This document shows, piece after piece, positions 22,939 to 34,760 of a stretch of 64,000 nt of DNA. The notes beneath the pieces were generated by a model. The model did no database searches. It was not told where the DNA came from and worked only from the letters and a program-made list of their open reading frames with translations. Numbering within the stretch: the first letter of the stretch is position 1; every line of letters starts with the position of its first letter. The DNA is taken from positions 62,001 to 126,000 of the forward strand of contig JAKCPI010001932.1 in assembly GCA_023213315.1 (NCBI GenBank), read 5' to 3'. The translations under genes and the position numbers were made by a program. Source of the stretch: Euborellia annulipes. Taxonomy: Eukaryota > Arthropoda > Insecta > Dermaptera > Anisolabididae.

Positions 22939-23439
22939 CTCCCTTATAAAGAACTTTGATACAAAATGCTGCTGATGAAAGAAACACGCAAGCAAGTTTT
23001 TCTTCCTCACATATATATATATATATACAAATAATTTGAATTAAAAAAAAAATCTTATATTCATTTTTATATCACTTCACCTTCAAAGAAGAAATGAGAT
23101 TTTAGATATATTATAATTAATTCTCAAAAAATTACATTTTTCTTGGAATTTATATATACCTGGTACGCTAAGGGTTGTATTCGATTTAAAGATAAATAAA
23201 CGAATGAACCAGTCAATTTCTAAAGGCTGCTTCTATACATTTTCTGATCTCTGGTCTTGAATCTTGGGGCAGGTTGCATCAGTTCCTAGTTAGTTGACTG
23301 GCTTAGTTTTGAAATGAGTTTTAATCTTATAGTAAAATATACGACATCACATCATTTTAAAAGAAGTAGATATATTTTTGTTATATTTCTTTTGATTCTA
23401 CATCTTTTAACAATAAAATAATGCTATGTAATATATTTT

Positions 23440-24900
23440 ACAATATCTTATAGGTTAGGGCCACTTGCATAAGATGTAGCCATTTTGCTTCCAATCGGAT
23501 AAGCTAACTTTTGAGTAATTTCAGCTAGATATGTGGTGAATTAAGAGCCCAAGTTCTTTTTATCTAGCTGAGACCCAAAGTTCTGTTTAAGATTTAACAA
23601 ACTGGTGATATTAGAAACACAAGCCTGGCAACAGCATCCTAACTTCACGAATATAAATGACAGAAGCAATCTGCAATCTATCGCTTTTTTTTTTTTTTTA
23701 CTATTATTCATTTTATATTAGTCACGATTATATATCTAGGATATATGGCAAGGTGTTGGAGTTGATTATTTGAATATTTTCTAATATCCATGTTGTTACT
23801 CTATTCGTGGATAGGCTAGTCGAATATTCTCTTAACTTCAGCTAACCCATTGCAATTTTTAAATTTTGGTAAAAAAAAATTAAATTTTTTAGAATTAATT
23901 CTTTTAATTTATAATATTTTTTTTATTTTTAAAATTTTTTATAAGTTATGTCATTATTAAGTTGCTAGCGTCACAAAACCCTTTTTTTCGGCCCTTAGTA
24001 CTACACAAAACCCTTAATAACTAAGAGGGTGTGTTCCCTTCGTAGTTTTCAAATAAGGTCAATAGATAGTAAAATAACAGCCACTAGGGTTAGTTATTTT
24101 GAATTTGACCACGCGTGTTTTCCTATGAGAGAATACTTATCCTCAAGATTCGAATCAACGAGATACTTTGATGTTTAATCTTTAAAATATTATTATCTGA
24201 TATTATTTCTACAATCTACAATTTTTTATCATGAATAATTAAAAAGTAAATAAAGATCTAATTATAGAAAAAATATTAATTTTCTTAATTAATTTTTTAT
24301 CTTTTTTCAACATCAATCAGATATTAATATTTACTTTAGTTTTACGAGAATGATTAATAACTGATTGAAAAAGTATTTTCCATCCAAATACCTTCACATC
24401 TAATTAACTAGCCCTCGGATAAGCTACTTGACTATGTATTTTCAAATCTAGTTAAGCTAATCATATGATTAAATAAGAGTCCAGGTTGAGGTTATAAAGC
24501 AAAGACCCAAAGTTCTGTATAAGGCTAACAAAGGAGTGAAATTAGAAACACAAACAACAGCCAGTGGCGATATGTCAAAATCAATGAGAATTTTGAAACA
24601 ATTGGCAAATTGGAATGCAAATCCTTTATTTTTTGGAAATTTTTAAATTTTGGTAAAAAAAAAATTGATTATTTTTATTTTTAATATTTTTTTTTTTATA
24701 ACTTACCCAAGTATGTCTTTGTTAAGTTGCTAACTTCACAAATCTCGCCTTTTATCCTCAGATAGCTAGCTAATTATTTGTGAAAATACTCATTTTATTC
24801 AACTCGAAGGTTAAGCGTGTTATTTTTTACTATATGATTGATTTACTATAGGTCAGATAAATTTGCTAGTTGACTCTTGAGTGAAGCAACCCGCCTTATA
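23440..24900 (+). repeat. two copies of dispersed repeat L
   Basis: 23440-24020 and 24430-24880 share GACCCAAAGTTCTGT, ATTAGAAACACAA and AAATTTTGGTAAAAAAAA. A reversed copy is at 40880-41350 (with ATGGCAAGGTGTTGGAGTTG-type sequence). Ends and superfamily not defined. Confidence 0.5.
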
Positions 24901-25048
24901 AGATTTAGTGGTTATTTGCTTCGTCCAAGCGAATTTCATGATGCTTATTAAAGACTAAGATGAGTCAGATCAAATCTCAAACTTAAACTTCCCTCTTTAT
25001 ACATAGGGGTGGCGTTAAATTTAAAAAACTTATTATTTAGATAATCAC

Positions 25049-25293
25049 CTCGAAATCGAGAAGTGGCCTAGTTTGTTCAGCGGGGAGAGTTGTTTGTTGC
25101 TGTTGCTGCTGTTGTTGTTGGTGTTGTTGCGGGGAGCTGTTGTTGTTAGGAGGAGTGTTCGTAAGGGAGATGTTATTTGGAGCTGCAACTGGTGGAGGGT
25201 GGGTTGCGGCGGTGGCGGAATCTGAGCTGCGGCCGCCGCCCAGCAGCTCCTCCGTATCCGAAGGGCGTCCCTCGCTGCAGTCCGTAGGAAGCA
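25049..25293 (-). CDS. nkd: nkd coding exon (partial N-terminal region)
   Basis: Residues 1-81 of the visible protein. The acceptor is a pyrimidine-rich CCCCTTTTGCAG; the donor is GAG|GTGATT. The exon starts with the last two bases of a codon (phase 1) and ends in phase 0. It begins LPTDCSEGRPSDTEELLGG, followed by a Pro/Asn-rich stretch, a glutamine tract, and ends RPLLDFE. Joined to the next exon this reads DFE-EFECDVSVEG, matching the way vertebrate NKD1 runs into its CDVS block. The TD.EELL motif is reminiscent of the region just after the N-terminus of fly Nkd. The alternative frame across the same bases (CFLRTAARD...) is also open but would not join the next exon in frame. The true N-terminus, which in other Nkd proteins can carry a membrane-targeting signal, is not in this exon. 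Confidence 0.9.
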
Positions 25294-25353
25294 CTGCAAA
25301 AGGGGATTATTTTTTTATTAAAAAAATAAACATCATTTGAATAAAATACATTT

Positions 25354-25434
25354 AAGGGGGAATAGAGGTGGCCGTCTAAACGTACTTTAATTTTTTTTTT
25401 TAATTTAAAAAGAATTTATTATTATTAAGGGGGT
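25354..25434 (+). mobile_element. 5' end fragment of piggyBac-like MITE
   Basis: TTTAAGGGGGAATAGAGG then CGTCTAAACGTACTTTAA, directly upstream of the full copy. A tandem partial duplication of the left end, only about 60 bp from the nkd exon acceptor. Confidence 0.55.
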
Positions 25435-26050
25435 TCAGGAGCGACGTCTAAACGTACTTTAAAAAAAAAAACTAGTCTATTATAAGGAATTTTTCAATGC
25501 GGTTTTTTTTTAAATGAATTAAATTCATAAGAGATTATTGGGACATCGAGCTATAATTTTTTTAATGATTTATTAAAAAATTATCGTAATTAATTTTTTT
25601 GTTATCAAGCAAATACAAAAAAACAATCTGTCCCAATAATCTTTAATTTTTTTTAATTTTAAAAATGAATTTATTGTTATTATTAATCACATATTAATTA
25701 GGAAATTTTTAAAATAAGCTTAGATGATTTATTTAAAAACCAACTGTCAAATTAGTTCAGCATTCTTGCAATAGATGGCAGGCTAGTCTAACAGACGATA
25801 TAGTATTAGCCTATATCTGGTCTATATTTATATATTTTTATGCTTTTATAAATGATAAATAATAAATAATAACATTTTTAAAGTATTAATTGTTAAAATA
25901 TGAATGAAATCCATTAGATTATTAGCTACCATTCTGACATCTGTTGGCAAATTTTCGTAATAGGTGATTTTTTGGCTTACTTTTTAAGACACATAACGCC
26001 ATCTTATCGGCCAAAACATGCGTCACTGATTCACTACTACTCCGCCTTAA
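25435..26050 (+). mobile_element. piggyBac-like MITE (TTAA-flanked), copy a
   Basis: TTAAGGGGGTTCAGGAGCGA at the left and ...CCGCCTTAA at the right, with terminal TTAA on both sides. Landmarks are CTGTCCCAATAATCTTTAAT and ATGGCAGGCTAGTCTAACAG. No ORF. Confidence 0.65.
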
Positions 26051-26489
26051 GTAGGTGACCTATCGTACTCAGAAAAAAAAAATTTTTACCAAGGCCAAAT
26101 CCTTTAAATAAATATATTATAAATAGAGTGAGTCAATTAATTAAAACAACATTCATAATAAATTAATAGTTCAAGTGCAAGATAATAAAATAGAGATTTA
26201 TCTTTTTTTTTTTTCCTTCCGTTAATTTTGTCAAAACAGATTTGATTTTAAAATATAATAAAAATAAAGGTGTAAATTATTTTATTTACTCGTTTTGCTT
26301 CCTTAATGAAGATATTGAGCTTGTAGACGATATCAATAACGAGACGATTTCTTTTTATTAGAACACATTTTCTATAAGCATTCAAGTCTCCCGAACTAAA
26401 CGCTTTTTTTTTTTTTTGAAATGACACCTAATGATGATTTTGCATAATTCGAATGATTTTCTAATCGATATTTAAATATGAATCGAAAA

Positions 26490-26900
26490 TCAGAGTTAAT
26501 TCCAAGTTGAAGAGGCACACACACACATTTGGTCGACAATTAATTCGAATGACGGGCAATGTCCGTCGTCTATTTATTGGTCCACGTGCTGGGGCTATTG
26601 AAAAATCACCGGACATGAAGATGAAGAAAGAAAACCCGAAGGTTGAGATCATTAATTATATCCCCCCCGAGAGAGAGAGAGCAGAGGGCATCATCATCAG
26701 CCCGGGAGCGTGACTCGGATGGTTCCTGAGCATCAGACATCAGACAGAACATCAAGACAAGCCCCACCGCTAACGACGACGAGGTGCAAAAAAAGACCAA
26801 CAACGCAAAGAGAAAGAGAGAGAAAAAGAAAAAATAAAAATAAAAGGCAGTCGGCTGAGGAGAATTTTAATCAGTGGACCAAATACAGTGGCGTGTTTAA
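26490..26900. other. single-copy higher-GC island
   Basis: Unique sequence with ATTGGTCCACGTGCTGGGGC (contains an E-box CACGTG), CCGGACATGAAGATG and GCCCGGGAGCGTGACTCGGA. Overlapping short ORFs in several frames, none recognisable. Possibly a regulatory element or non-coding exon. Confidence 0.3.
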
Positions 26901-27076
26901 GGGAGAACTTGGATAAAATCCGGTAAAAAAAATTAAATTTAAGAGCAATTTCTACATCTGTTCTTTCGTCGAAATTTAAACTTTTTCTTTATAAACGCAT
27001 AGACTCCGAAACAACTGTCTTGTTTGAAGTTTTTTTTTTTATTGAAAAACACATTTAAGGTGTCTACATGTAGAAG

Positions 27077-27260
27077 CCTATGACCTATGGCTCAGAAGTA
27101 GAGTATTAGCTTCTGATACCTAAGTCAAGGGTTGACCCAGGCGACAAAGTTTATTTCAATTAAATTGGATACCAATCTTTTGGTATAAATAAATATGTTC
27201 CGAGTTTAAATAGCCTCCTATGTCCTATGCCAAAAAAGACCTAAAACGAATAAATAAAAG
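27077..27260 (+). mobile_element. second tRNA-like SINE family
   Basis: TATGGCTCAGAAGTAGAGTA (A-box-like) and GTCAAGGGTTGACCC (B-box-like), followed by TTTATTTCAATTAAATTGGATACCA and CCAAAAAAGACC. The tail resembles the main SINE body, suggesting a shared 3' partner. Confidence 0.55.
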
Positions 27261-27305
27261 TGTCTAGAAATTACAAAAATTCTACATTTTTATAAATATA
27301 AAATA

Positions 27306-27533
27306 GCCCTCGGGGCTTGGTGTAGGGGTTAGCGTGCTAACCTCGTATACCAAAAGTCGCGGGTTCGGACCCCAGGCAGTGCGATGATTTTATTTAAGCC
27401 ATTTGGATACCAAGAATGCCTGGACCCAAAATATGTATATTTTTCAATAGCGGATATCGTAAAAGTCTTATATGGCCTGAGTTGCCGAAAAGACTGTGTG
27501 CAAATGAGAAAAAAGTGTGAGTGTTTTTTTTTT
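27306..27533 (+). mobile_element. tRNA-derived SINE, copy 2
   Basis: Intact head with A box TGGTGTAGGGGTTAGCGTG and B box GGTTCGGACCCC. Body ends TTGCCGAAAAGACTGTG...GTGTGAGTG then a T/A-rich tail. Confidence 0.8.
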
Positions 27534-28526
27534 ATATAAAAAGAAAATATATAAAATAAAACTGAATATTTTAAATAATTAAATTAGAAGAAACTCACAA
27601 AGTCTCACTTTGAGAAAGTTAAAATAGAGGTTGGAGATCCAGGGTGAGGGGGGGGGGCTACGTAGCTAGTTATAGAAAAGAAAAATAAGAATAAATATAT
27701 TTAAAAATCTTATTATTTATTTATTTATTTGATTTTCTCCCTTCCATTCTCGGGTTTGGGGTTTTAGTTACAATTTTTTTTACAAACCTTTTAAAAATGG
27801 CCTACTGTATATAAAAGAAATTCATTTTTTTTTTTTAAATTCTTATAATGTATTCTTCTTTCCCATTTCTGTCATAAGCACCACCATTTCTCTCTGGATA
27901 TTGCCCTTCAATTTGCCCTTCCATCACTTTTACTTCTTCTTCTCCAATTCAGAACGTCTCCAGACGCGGAGGTATTAGAAAATGGGAAAAGATCAAGACT
28001 CTGTGAGGAAAAAGAGGAAACATAAAACCATGTAATGGAGTGCAGGGCAATGTTCAAGAACGTTTCAGGAGACGTTCTGATTTGGAGAAGCAAAAGTGGG
28101 GGGAACGGGAGGGGAGGAAGTCAAAATAAATAAATAAATATTAAAAAATCGGCTTTAGAGCTCTCTTCTAATATTTGAAAATGTTAACAAATTCATAATT
28201 AATAATTTTTATTTTTACAGCGGTTTCAAACAGGAGTGGCGCTAAAGTCATTTTTTTTTGTAATATGTTTATTATTTAAAACGTGTCTTAAAAATAAAAA
28301 TAAAAGGTGGGGAGAAATATTTTTTTCAGGGAGACGTAAAAAAAAAAGTTGTTGAAAAGTGACGCTATTTGTATGTAAATATCGCAAGTGATTTGCTCCC
28401 TTTCCTGTAAAGAATATATTTGCGTCTCGAGATTTGAGATTCTTCCCTCCTCCTCCTCCGCCCACCCGGTTTTTGAAGCACGATTTGAATTTGAATGAAA
28501 TCCATCGTGTTGTTGTTGTTGTTGTG

Positions 28527-28557
<31 letters not shown>

Positions 28558-28880
28558 GGAGTGGAGCCAGTAACAAAATCAGGAACAATGAACGCATTTC
28601 AAGCCTCGTCGACAAGACAATAATAAATTATAATTTTCTCAATCCCCTATATTATATTTCATAAGTCAAGCATAGAAAGAGAAAAATTAATTTGAGTCTT
28701 ATATACAATTATTTTAATTATGGGTTGAATTTTTTTATTGAAAAAATAATTCTTCTCTTTCAGATTAGAATTCCCAATATATCTCCTTCTTGATACGTTT
28801 TAAACATTATCCCCCATAGTTTTATACGTTTTATCCCCGATTTTTGTATAAAACTACAAAATCATGTATAAAACCCAACT
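27534..28880. other. no gene; AT-rich with microsatellite
   Basis: A (GT)n tract is at 28514-28556 next to a TTG run. 27900-28120 contains a small inverted pair (AACGTCTCCAG...CAGGAGACGTT). Otherwise nothing recognised. Confidence 0.45.
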
Positions 28881-29021
28881 CTGGCCACCATCATGGTGAT
28901 GATTGTATATGTTGTTAACTTCATTGCATATAAAATGGTTGTCTACAAGTTTAAACTCTTTTTAATCGCTATAAATTGGTATTTGCTTCAAGATATTAAT
29001 AGAAATCGTGAATATTGGTGT

Positions 29022-29052
<31 letters not shown>

Positions 29053-29640
29053 GGATGGAGCTGATCGGAGGTGAAGATTTTGTATGTCTGCATAATGTTA
29101 TAATTGACAGAGAAGGTTTTGAACATAACCTCGTATTTTCAAAATATATCTGTCAAAATTCACTATGATTTTGAATAAATATATTTTAACTGTTAAATTT
29201 ATTAATATATTAAATTAAATTAAAATATTAGCCTAAATTAAATTATTAATAAATTTGTTTATTAATTAAATAAAATTATAAGATATTATATATTATATTA
29301 AATATTTTAAATATAATAGATATTAAATATAAATAGATTTAAAAGTTGATTGAATTGAAGTGGCAGAAAAACGTCAAACAAATAGTAAGTAAATTTATTT
29401 ATTTTAATTTAAAAAAAAAAAAAACTACTGTAGATTAACTTACAATTTGTTTGTGTTTTTTGTGCCACTTCATTACAACAAACCACCCTTAGAGGTTAAT
29501 TCACTCGAGTTGGAGCAAGTGTACAGTACTTGAAAACGACTTCAGAATAACCAGTCGAAAAATTGTACAGTATTTATATTTTGAATACAAAATGTGGTTT
29601 ATAATTAATAACTCCCATAATAATAATTATATAATTTTTT
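28881..29640 (+). repeat. dispersed repeat E, interrupted, with G30 run
   Basis: GGCCACCATCATGGTGATGA at 28882 and GTGTACAGTACTTGAAAACG at 29518 belong to repeat E. Between them is an uninterrupted run of 30 G at 29022-29051, capable of G-quadruplex formation. Confidence 0.5.
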
Positions 29641-30369
29641 TTTCTCTTGTATTTTTATGTCGACAATCTTATGTCAAAGCGAATGCAACAACTAATCTCT
29701 AATCTGTACACTGCACTAGTTAATTATTACTATTATTTTCCTAAAGGTTTTAAAAATATTCTTGTCATTGTTCAACGTGCTCGAACATAAATGGTTTTTA
29801 AAAATAAATCGGAGATCCCTTGCGGGTTACAATCTCAATTTGGAGGCCCCTCCGACACATCGATCATCGGCTCCCTTTGCTTTGCCTGCCCCCAAGGGCA
29901 GAGAACGAATTACATTCTTGATAAAAAAAAAATTTAAAGTATCATGATGAAATATTATTTGTCAGAATTATAAATATCCACAAATGAGATTATTCTCTAA
30001 AAAAAAAAATGGGTGTAATGAATGAGCAATAATACCGTACACCTGATCACATAAGAGATTTGATTTGCATAAACAATCTGAAGAAAAAAGGATCCAGCAA
30101 ACAGATCAACTATTTATATAGAAAGGAAATATTCAAAATGGATGTGATTTATTTTAAATTAAAATTAATGATCTTGAAAAGGATGAAGTTGATGACGATG
30201 ATGCTTCGTCATCGAATGCAATAAAGGAAATAGAGATCGATTCTTAAAAAAAAAAAAAAAATGTCATTTTTTGTTAATTTATATCAATTAAAATCACTAA
30301 TTCTAGCCATGATAAAAAAAGAAAGAGAGAGAGCGAGCTTACATCGCATTGAAAAATCAATTCTAATTC
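29641..30369. other. no gene; AT-rich
   Basis: Mixed sequence with short ORFs only; nothing recognised. Confidence 0.4.
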
Positions 30370-30930
30370 TTAAGGGGGTTCAGGCGCGACGTCTAAACGT
30401 ACTTAAAAAAAAAACTAGACTATTATAAGGAATTGTTCAATGCGGTTTTTTTTTTAAATGAATTAAATTCATAAGAGATTACTGGGACATCGAGCTATGA
30501 TTTTTTTAATGACTTATTAAAAAAATTATCGTAATTAATTTTTTTGTTATCAAGCAAATACAAAAAAAAAAAAAAAAAAACAATCTGTCCCAATAATCTT
30601 TAATTTTTTTTAATTTAAAAATGAATTTATGTTATTATTAATCACATATTAATTAAGAAATTTTTAAAATAAGCTTAGATGAATGATTTATTTAAAAAAT
30701 CAAATGTCAAATTAGTTCAGCATTCTTGCAATAGATGGCAGGCTAGTCTAACAGACGATATAGTATTAGCCTATATTTATTTATTTTTATGCTTTTATAA
30801 AAGATACATAATATATAATAACATTTATAAAGTATTTATTGTTAAAAGATTAAAGAAAAACAACCAAAATCATTAAATATTTTTAGCCTCCCTTCTTCAC
30901 TCCTTTGGCAAATTTTTCGAATTTTTTGTT
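30370..30930 (+). mobile_element. piggyBac-like MITE, copy b
   Basis: TTAAGGGGGTTCAGGCGCGA start, same body as 25435. The 3' end is replaced by homopolymer sequence after about 30900. Confidence 0.65.
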
Positions 30931-31080
30931 TTTGGGGGTACTTTTTTTACACCCCCCCCCCCCCTTTTTTCACCTTTTTCCCCCCCCCCCCTTAAAAAAA
31001 AAAAAATTAATTTTTTTTTTTTTTTATAATAAATATATTTTTTTATTTTTTTTTTTTTTTTAAATTCCCCATACTGTATA
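30931..31080. other. homopolymer-dominated, doubtful sequence
   Basis: Successive long runs of T, C, A and T. It replaces the expected end of the MITE and may be a consensus error rather than true DNA. Confidence 0.5.
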
Positions 31081-31519
31081 ACATTAAGAAAAAAAAACCA
31101 AAGAAAATCCGTCAAGTAGGCTAGTTTCAGAGTTCATCCGTTACAAAGGAAAAAAGTTCAAATTGAATTTCGCAATTATTATTCTATAACTATCTGCGAA
31201 GCCCGCTTTCGCTGGATTCAATTCAATTGTGAAGGAATAAATTCTCTTTGGATTGTAAGATTAGAAAAAAAAATTTTATTCGTAAAAAAAATATCAAATT
31301 GACTTCAATTTACGTTCGGTTCTCATAAAAAATGTATTTATATTAATTGATTAAACAAATATGGATGGGCAATTCTCGGGTTTTTTTTTTTAATTGAAAA
31401 AAGAAACCAGAATTCTTTTCGGCAAATTTTTTGAAAACTTCAAAGTTGAATAGAATATGATTTTTGTTGTTGTTATTTTTTGTTTCCGAATGTTTAGAAA
31501 TGTCCATTGGGTAGTGTTC

Positions 31520-31654
31520 AAATAGTTGTTGTTTTCTCGTACAGAGAGAGAGAGAGAGAAAGAGGAAAGACCCTATGAGCGACAGACAAGGAGGAAGATG
31601 GCCAAGAAGAAAATGGGCAAGAAGAAGATAAAGAGAGGCTGCAGCGAGCGCAAG

Positions 31655-31685
<31 letters not shown>

Positions 31686-31870
31686 CAGAAAAGAAAAGAT
31701 GGAGGCCGCCTTTGCTTTCTGAACTGGTCCCCGACGCCGCCGACCATGTTGCCAGATTGCACCAGGGACAAAGATCCATCCATCCATCCTAGACGAAAAA
31801 AAGAAGAAATCGGCGGACACGAGAAACGATCCATCCTTAAAAAAAAATTCCGCAATTTGGCCTCTCGATA
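31520..31870. other. single-copy purine-rich island
   Basis: GA-rich start, AAGAAGAAAATGGGCAAG, a 30-base A run, then GGAGGCCGCCTTTGC and CCCCGACGCCGCCGACC (which contains GCCGCC twice). Not repeated in the window. ORFs on both strands are low-complexity shadows. Confidence 0.3.
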
Positions 31871-32185
31871 TCGCGATATTAATATCATTAGAGATGGTAT
31901 AATTTCAACGACTTATTAAAAAGAAAAAAAAACAATCCATTGTATCAAACAGTTGATTTTTGAAGGTAAAAAAAAAAAAAAATTGATGAAAGCCAAACTA
32001 ATGGAGATCGATTCTTGAGAAGATTTTTTTGCAATTAAATTTTATTAAGAGAAAAAAAAATATATATATATAAAGTAGAAATCGTTGAGACTTCCAAGTA
32101 GCGACGCAACTTTTTTGGCATTGAAAGAGGGAGGGAGGGGCAATTTACAAAATCTGTCATTTGAAATAGTGAGGTAAGAACATAT

Positions 32186-33134
32186 ACAGGTCTATTCTCT
32201 AAGCAAAAACGTTAACTGTAAAAAGTGTTAATTAATTTTAACACTTCCTTGCCTCAAATTGCTATTCTGTAAGCAAAAACTTTAACGCAACATTTATTCA
32301 ATAGTGTTAAAAATTAATGTTATGCCTAAGGGGTGCCTTTAATATTTTAACGTCGTATTTAATGCATAAAAATAGAGTCTTTAACCTAAAAAATAATGTT
32401 ATGATTTTGATGAAATAAATGCAACATGTTAACGTCGCTGTTAAAAATTTGTTTAGAGAATAGGATTTTTTAACGCAGGTGTGTCAGGGCCTACTAGATT
32501 GAGAATGACAAATCAAGTTAGTAATGCGCATGCGCGAGAATTTATCGAGGGGTGTAAAAACACGAACAAGCAGAAATCATAGCTAGGATGGTTAACACTT
32601 TATATTTTTAAAGACATTTAAGTTTGATAGATTTTATTATATAGCTTAATTTTTTGTAAATAAATATATTATATTGTATACAAGACGGGGCCGAATGGCT
32701 AACGCCAGAAGGCCAGGAGAATAAAGAGAGAAAAAAAAATCGTTAACACCTGGTGCTAAAAAGTAAAATGTTAACTTTGTTTAGAGAGGCCGAAACTTTC
32801 GGCAGGCGAAACCGATCTGAAAAATGGGTTGAGACTCGGATTAAAAAAAAGGGTCAAATGATTTCCACTTGAGGGAGAAAAAATTTTCCGCCCGGTGGAA
32901 AGGGGAAAAATTTTCGGGGCGGAAAAAATTTAAAAAAAAAAAAAAAATGATATGAATTTTGTATAGAAAATACAAGTTTCGGTTTCTGTTACGGTTTCGG
33001 CCGAAACTAAGATTGAGGCTGAAATTCGGTTTTGGCTGAAAATCTTGTTTCGGTCGGACCCTAATTATTACTTTACTTTTTAACACTCAATTTATGATGT
33101 TAAATTTTAACGTCTGTTTTTAAGAATAGACCGG
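32186..33134 (+). mobile_element. GGTCTATTCT-ended element with nested insertion
   Basis: Left end AGGTCTATTCTCTAAGCAAA and right end, reversed, GGTCTATTCTTAAAAACAG are inverted repeats. It contains several AACGTTAAC/TTAACG motifs. A hAT-type CCGAAACCG MITE fragment is nested at about 32785-33063. A second copy is at 38125-38755. Confidence 0.55.
32785..33063 (-). mobile_element. hAT-type CCGAAAC MITE fragment
   Basis: Ends GGTCGGACCCTA at 33063, the reversed TAGGGTCCGACC end of the copies at 60231 and 63048. The opposite end is lost. Confidence 0.6.
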
Positions 33135-34010
33135 AGAGATTTTTTTTTTGCGTCCACCACACTTTAAATATGAATTATAAATTCAATGTGTTTTTGAGCT
33201 TATCATTTATGTTAATAAAAAAAAGAGGTTAATTTTTTTTAAGTTGTAATTAATTCATAGAAAAAATTTCAAGTCACGAATAATAATAATAATATTATAA
33301 CACAGGGATTAAATTTTAAAACATTAAACGGCGAAATGAAAACTCCTTTTGGGGGTTGAACAAAGATGACATCATCAAATTTTTATTATTTTTAGGCCAC
33401 CCCTGATCAAATGTTTTAGGGGATTAGTGAGCGTTTCTGTCCAATGTAAGGGCAGCGGGAGGGTTGAGTTATGACCCCATAAAAAATGGTGTTAAATCAA
33501 GAAATAAAATATTGGTGAAATGAAAGAACGGCGCTGAGAGATAAGAGAGGGTTGAATCATGAGTTTCCCCCTCTTTTTTTTAACAATTAATTAAAATGAC
33601 ATTTGGAATTAATGAATTTATATTTTCATGGCATTATCGTTAATTTCATCACAAAATGAATAATCGCTCAACGATCATTGAGAAAGGTTAAAAAAAAAAA
33701 TTTTTATTTTAAAATATATAAATTCTAGTTTAATGGGATGCGTTCAATCGAACATTCATTAATCATATTATCGGGAATAATAAATTTTTCAAATAAAATT
33801 GTCATTCATCTATCACACACTTTTTATTTTATATCACGTGAGGATTATGTAAAATTTGTGGACGATTATATTGAAACATTTTTTTTTTTTTTTTAAAGAT
33901 TTTATAGAAAATATCTTCCTTTTCACTAAGATAAATATGAGAAATTTTCATACTTCCTTAGTTCCATTTTATAAAAAAAAAAGAAATAAAATCCTTATGT
34001 GTTTATTAAA
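33135..34010. other. no gene; AT-rich
   Basis: Mixed AT-rich DNA with a (TAA)n stretch at 33281-33293 and GATGACATCATC at 33366. Nothing coding. Confidence 0.4.
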
Positions 34011-34014
34011 GCTT

Positions 34015-34760
34015 TTGTGGTTTGAAATATTATTATTAGGAGAATTTTTAATTATAGACCACATTTTTATATTAAATATTTATTAAAAATATATAAATAC
34101 TGTACAACGTTTCGACTGCTTATTCTGCAGCCGTTATCAAGTACTGTGCACTTGATATCTATGGTGCACTTGAATCTATGTAAAAATCTAACTCAGGAAA
34201 CTTATTGTAAAATCATGCTTTTTATGTAATTGTGACTAACTTCATGGAAATAAGTGAAAATAGCGGGAAAATTTGAATCTAACTTCACAGAAATGCCGAC
34301 AGATGGCGCTGACGTCGCTGTATATAAAAAGGCAAGTAATGGACATGACAGTTCACTTGAGTCGGAGCAAGTGCACAGTACTTGATAACGGCTGCAGAAT
34401 AAGCAGTCGAAACGTTGTACAGTATTTTTATATATTTTTAATACAAAAATGTGGTCTACAATTAAAAATTCTCCTAATAATAAAATAAAATCCTTATTTA
34501 GGATGCGCAAAGAGGCATTTTGACGCTGGGGAATGTTTGGTTTTATTTATCATTATATTAATTATTTAATAAAAATATAAATACTGTGCAACGTTCTGAG
34601 TTTTCAAGTACTGTGCACTTGCTCCGATTCAAGTGAACTAACCTCTAAAGGACCGTTACTGCATTTTATTTACAACGACGTCAGCGCCACTTACAGTCAT
34701 TCCTGTGAAGTTAGACACAAATTTTCGCACCATCGACACTCATCCCCATGAAGTTAGACA
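34015..34760. repeat. cluster of three repeat E copies in alternating orientation
   Basis: 34015-34180 (minus), 34300-34490 (plus) and 34560-34760 (minus) each carry GCACAGTACTTGA..., CGTTTCGACTGCTTATTCTG and ATTATAGACCACATTTTTA in the matching orientation, so the locus is an inverted series able to fold. Confidence 0.65.

Larger units (their letters stand above)
6640..25293 (-). other. nkd: naked cuticle (nkd) gene, 3' six exons
   Basis: This is the span of the spliced minus-strand gene, with exons 25049-25293, 11325-11441, 10945-11241, 9714-9976, 8133-8387 and 6780-7695. Intron lengths in transcription order are 13,607, 83, 968, 1,326 and 437 bp. All five introns have GT/AG ends and the codon phases match at each junction, so 696 codons stay open to the stop. 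Nkd proteins bind the Dishevelled basic/PDZ region through an EF-hand-containing segment and dampen Wnt/beta-catenin signalling; nkd is itself induced by Wnt in flies and vertebrates. Diagnostic parts, in order, are the CDVSVEG block, the EF-hand, the KTIRVKLTVSP block, RSRSHE and a histidine-rich C-terminus. The start codon is missing: the 25293 exon opens inside a codon after an acceptor, so a 5' exon lies further along at unknown distance. Only this one Nkd-type gene is visible. Confidence 0.94.

Noticed and set aside
25045..25299. Alternative frame CFLRTAARD... across the 25049-25293 exon
   Set aside because: Does not join the CDVSVEG exon in phase; the LPTDCSEG frame does and gives the expected FE-EF junction.
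28893..29168. 91-codon plus ORF with a glycine run
   Set aside because: Produced by the G30 homopolymer and repeat E; not a gene.
31343..31888. 181-codon minus ORF
   Set aside because: Phe/Leu/Ser-rich translation of purine-rich and poly(A) DNA; no domain, no conserved features.
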